64,000 nucleotides of DNA from NCBI GenBank assembly GCA_023630585.1, contig CM042550.1, forward strand, positions 22,084,606-22,148,605, read 5' to 3'. The stretch comes from Cranoglanis bouderius. Its lineage: Eukaryota > Chordata > Actinopteri > Siluriformes > Cranoglanididae. Below are positions 63,786 through 64,000 of this stretch, in pieces. Both the position numbers and the translations under genes were made by a program. Each line of letters opens with the position of its first letter. Position 1 is the stretch's first letter. Below the pieces are notes generated by a model, which was not told the DNA's origin, made no database searches, and saw nothing but the letters and a program-made list of their open reading frames with translations.

Positions 63786-64000
63786 TGATTTGAAAAAATG
63801 TATATATATAAATTGAAATAGAAAAAATAAAGAAATGAAAATAAACAAATATAGGTTGAGGATCAGAATAATAGGCTTTGCAATGCAAAAAGTGTTACAG
63901 GCTTTCTCTCTCAGAGCTGGAAGCAGTGAATAAAATTCTGAAGCCTCAGTTATCCCATTTTAAAGTGTGGGGGCGGGACTCAGTTCAAATGAGCCAATTG

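Larger units (their letters stand above)
58980..64000 (-). mobile_element. Tandem PLE unit 3 (family A), cut by window end
   Basis: Third unit; both ORFs and the hairpin motif are complete, and the upstream region is cut at the right edge within the GC-box/CCAAT stretch. The array probably continues beyond the window. Confidence 0.93.

Overview
Organism and character: the window looks like repeat-rich, subtelomere-like DNA of a ray-finned (teleost) fish. It has long (CA/TG)n and (TA)n microsatellites, several Tc1/mariner families, a fish-type Ty3/gypsy pol, an L2-like LINE, tRNA-derived SINEs and Penelope-like retroelements (PLEs). Species is not resolvable. Apart from a probable last exon of an unidentified host gene at the extreme left edge, I see no convincing host gene; nearly everything recognisable is mobile or tandemly repeated DNA. 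Layout: 1-6.5 kb holds a host 3' exon, then intergenic DNA with microsatellites. 6.5-19 kb is a graveyard of DNA transposons (three Tc1-like copies, two with TA-bounded ends), a SINE, a retrovirus-like integrase remnant, a Ty3/gypsy pol with 3' LTR, and a LINE remnant. 19.6-24.1 kb holds decayed PLE fragments in both orientations. 25.6-32.3 kb is a set of minisatellites and inverted repeats (GC-rich 12-bp minisatellite, C-rich telomere-like DNA). 34.6-41.6 kb holds a SINE-like repeat, a fold-back element, a second copy of a Tc1 element and a duplicated repeat block. 41.7-46.3 kb is another decayed PLE family on the minus strand with a 1.8-kb insertion. 46.5-48.0 kb is a run of simple arrays grading from TTAGGG-like to TTAAAA repeats. 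From 48.0 kb to the right edge there are three head-to-tail, nearly identical ~5.5-kb units (period 5504 then 5502 bp), the last cut by the window end. The main system: each 5.5-kb unit is an apparently intact two-ORF PLE on the minus strand. ORF1 (608 aa) has an N-terminal helical domain and a C-terminal SGNH/GDSL-hydrolase-like domain. ORF2 is a PLE reverse transcriptase with a C-terminal GIY-YIG endonuclease. ORF2 lies in the -1 frame relative to ORF1; a UUUAAAU heptamer sits directly before the ORF1 stop and is followed, 5 nt later, by a predicted stem-loop, so an ORF1-ORF2 fusion by programmed -1 frameshifting is likely. A diverged plus-strand PLE at 20 kb keeps the same architecture, with UUUAAAC at the homologous position. 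The element's 3' side is always joined to telomere-like DNA (CCCTAA-like on the element sense strand), in this family and in the distinct family at 41.8 kb. This is the polarity expected if cDNA synthesis was primed on a G-rich telomeric 3' end, though duplication of whole units is an equally necessary part of the explanation. All of this is read by eye from the sequence; no searches were run.
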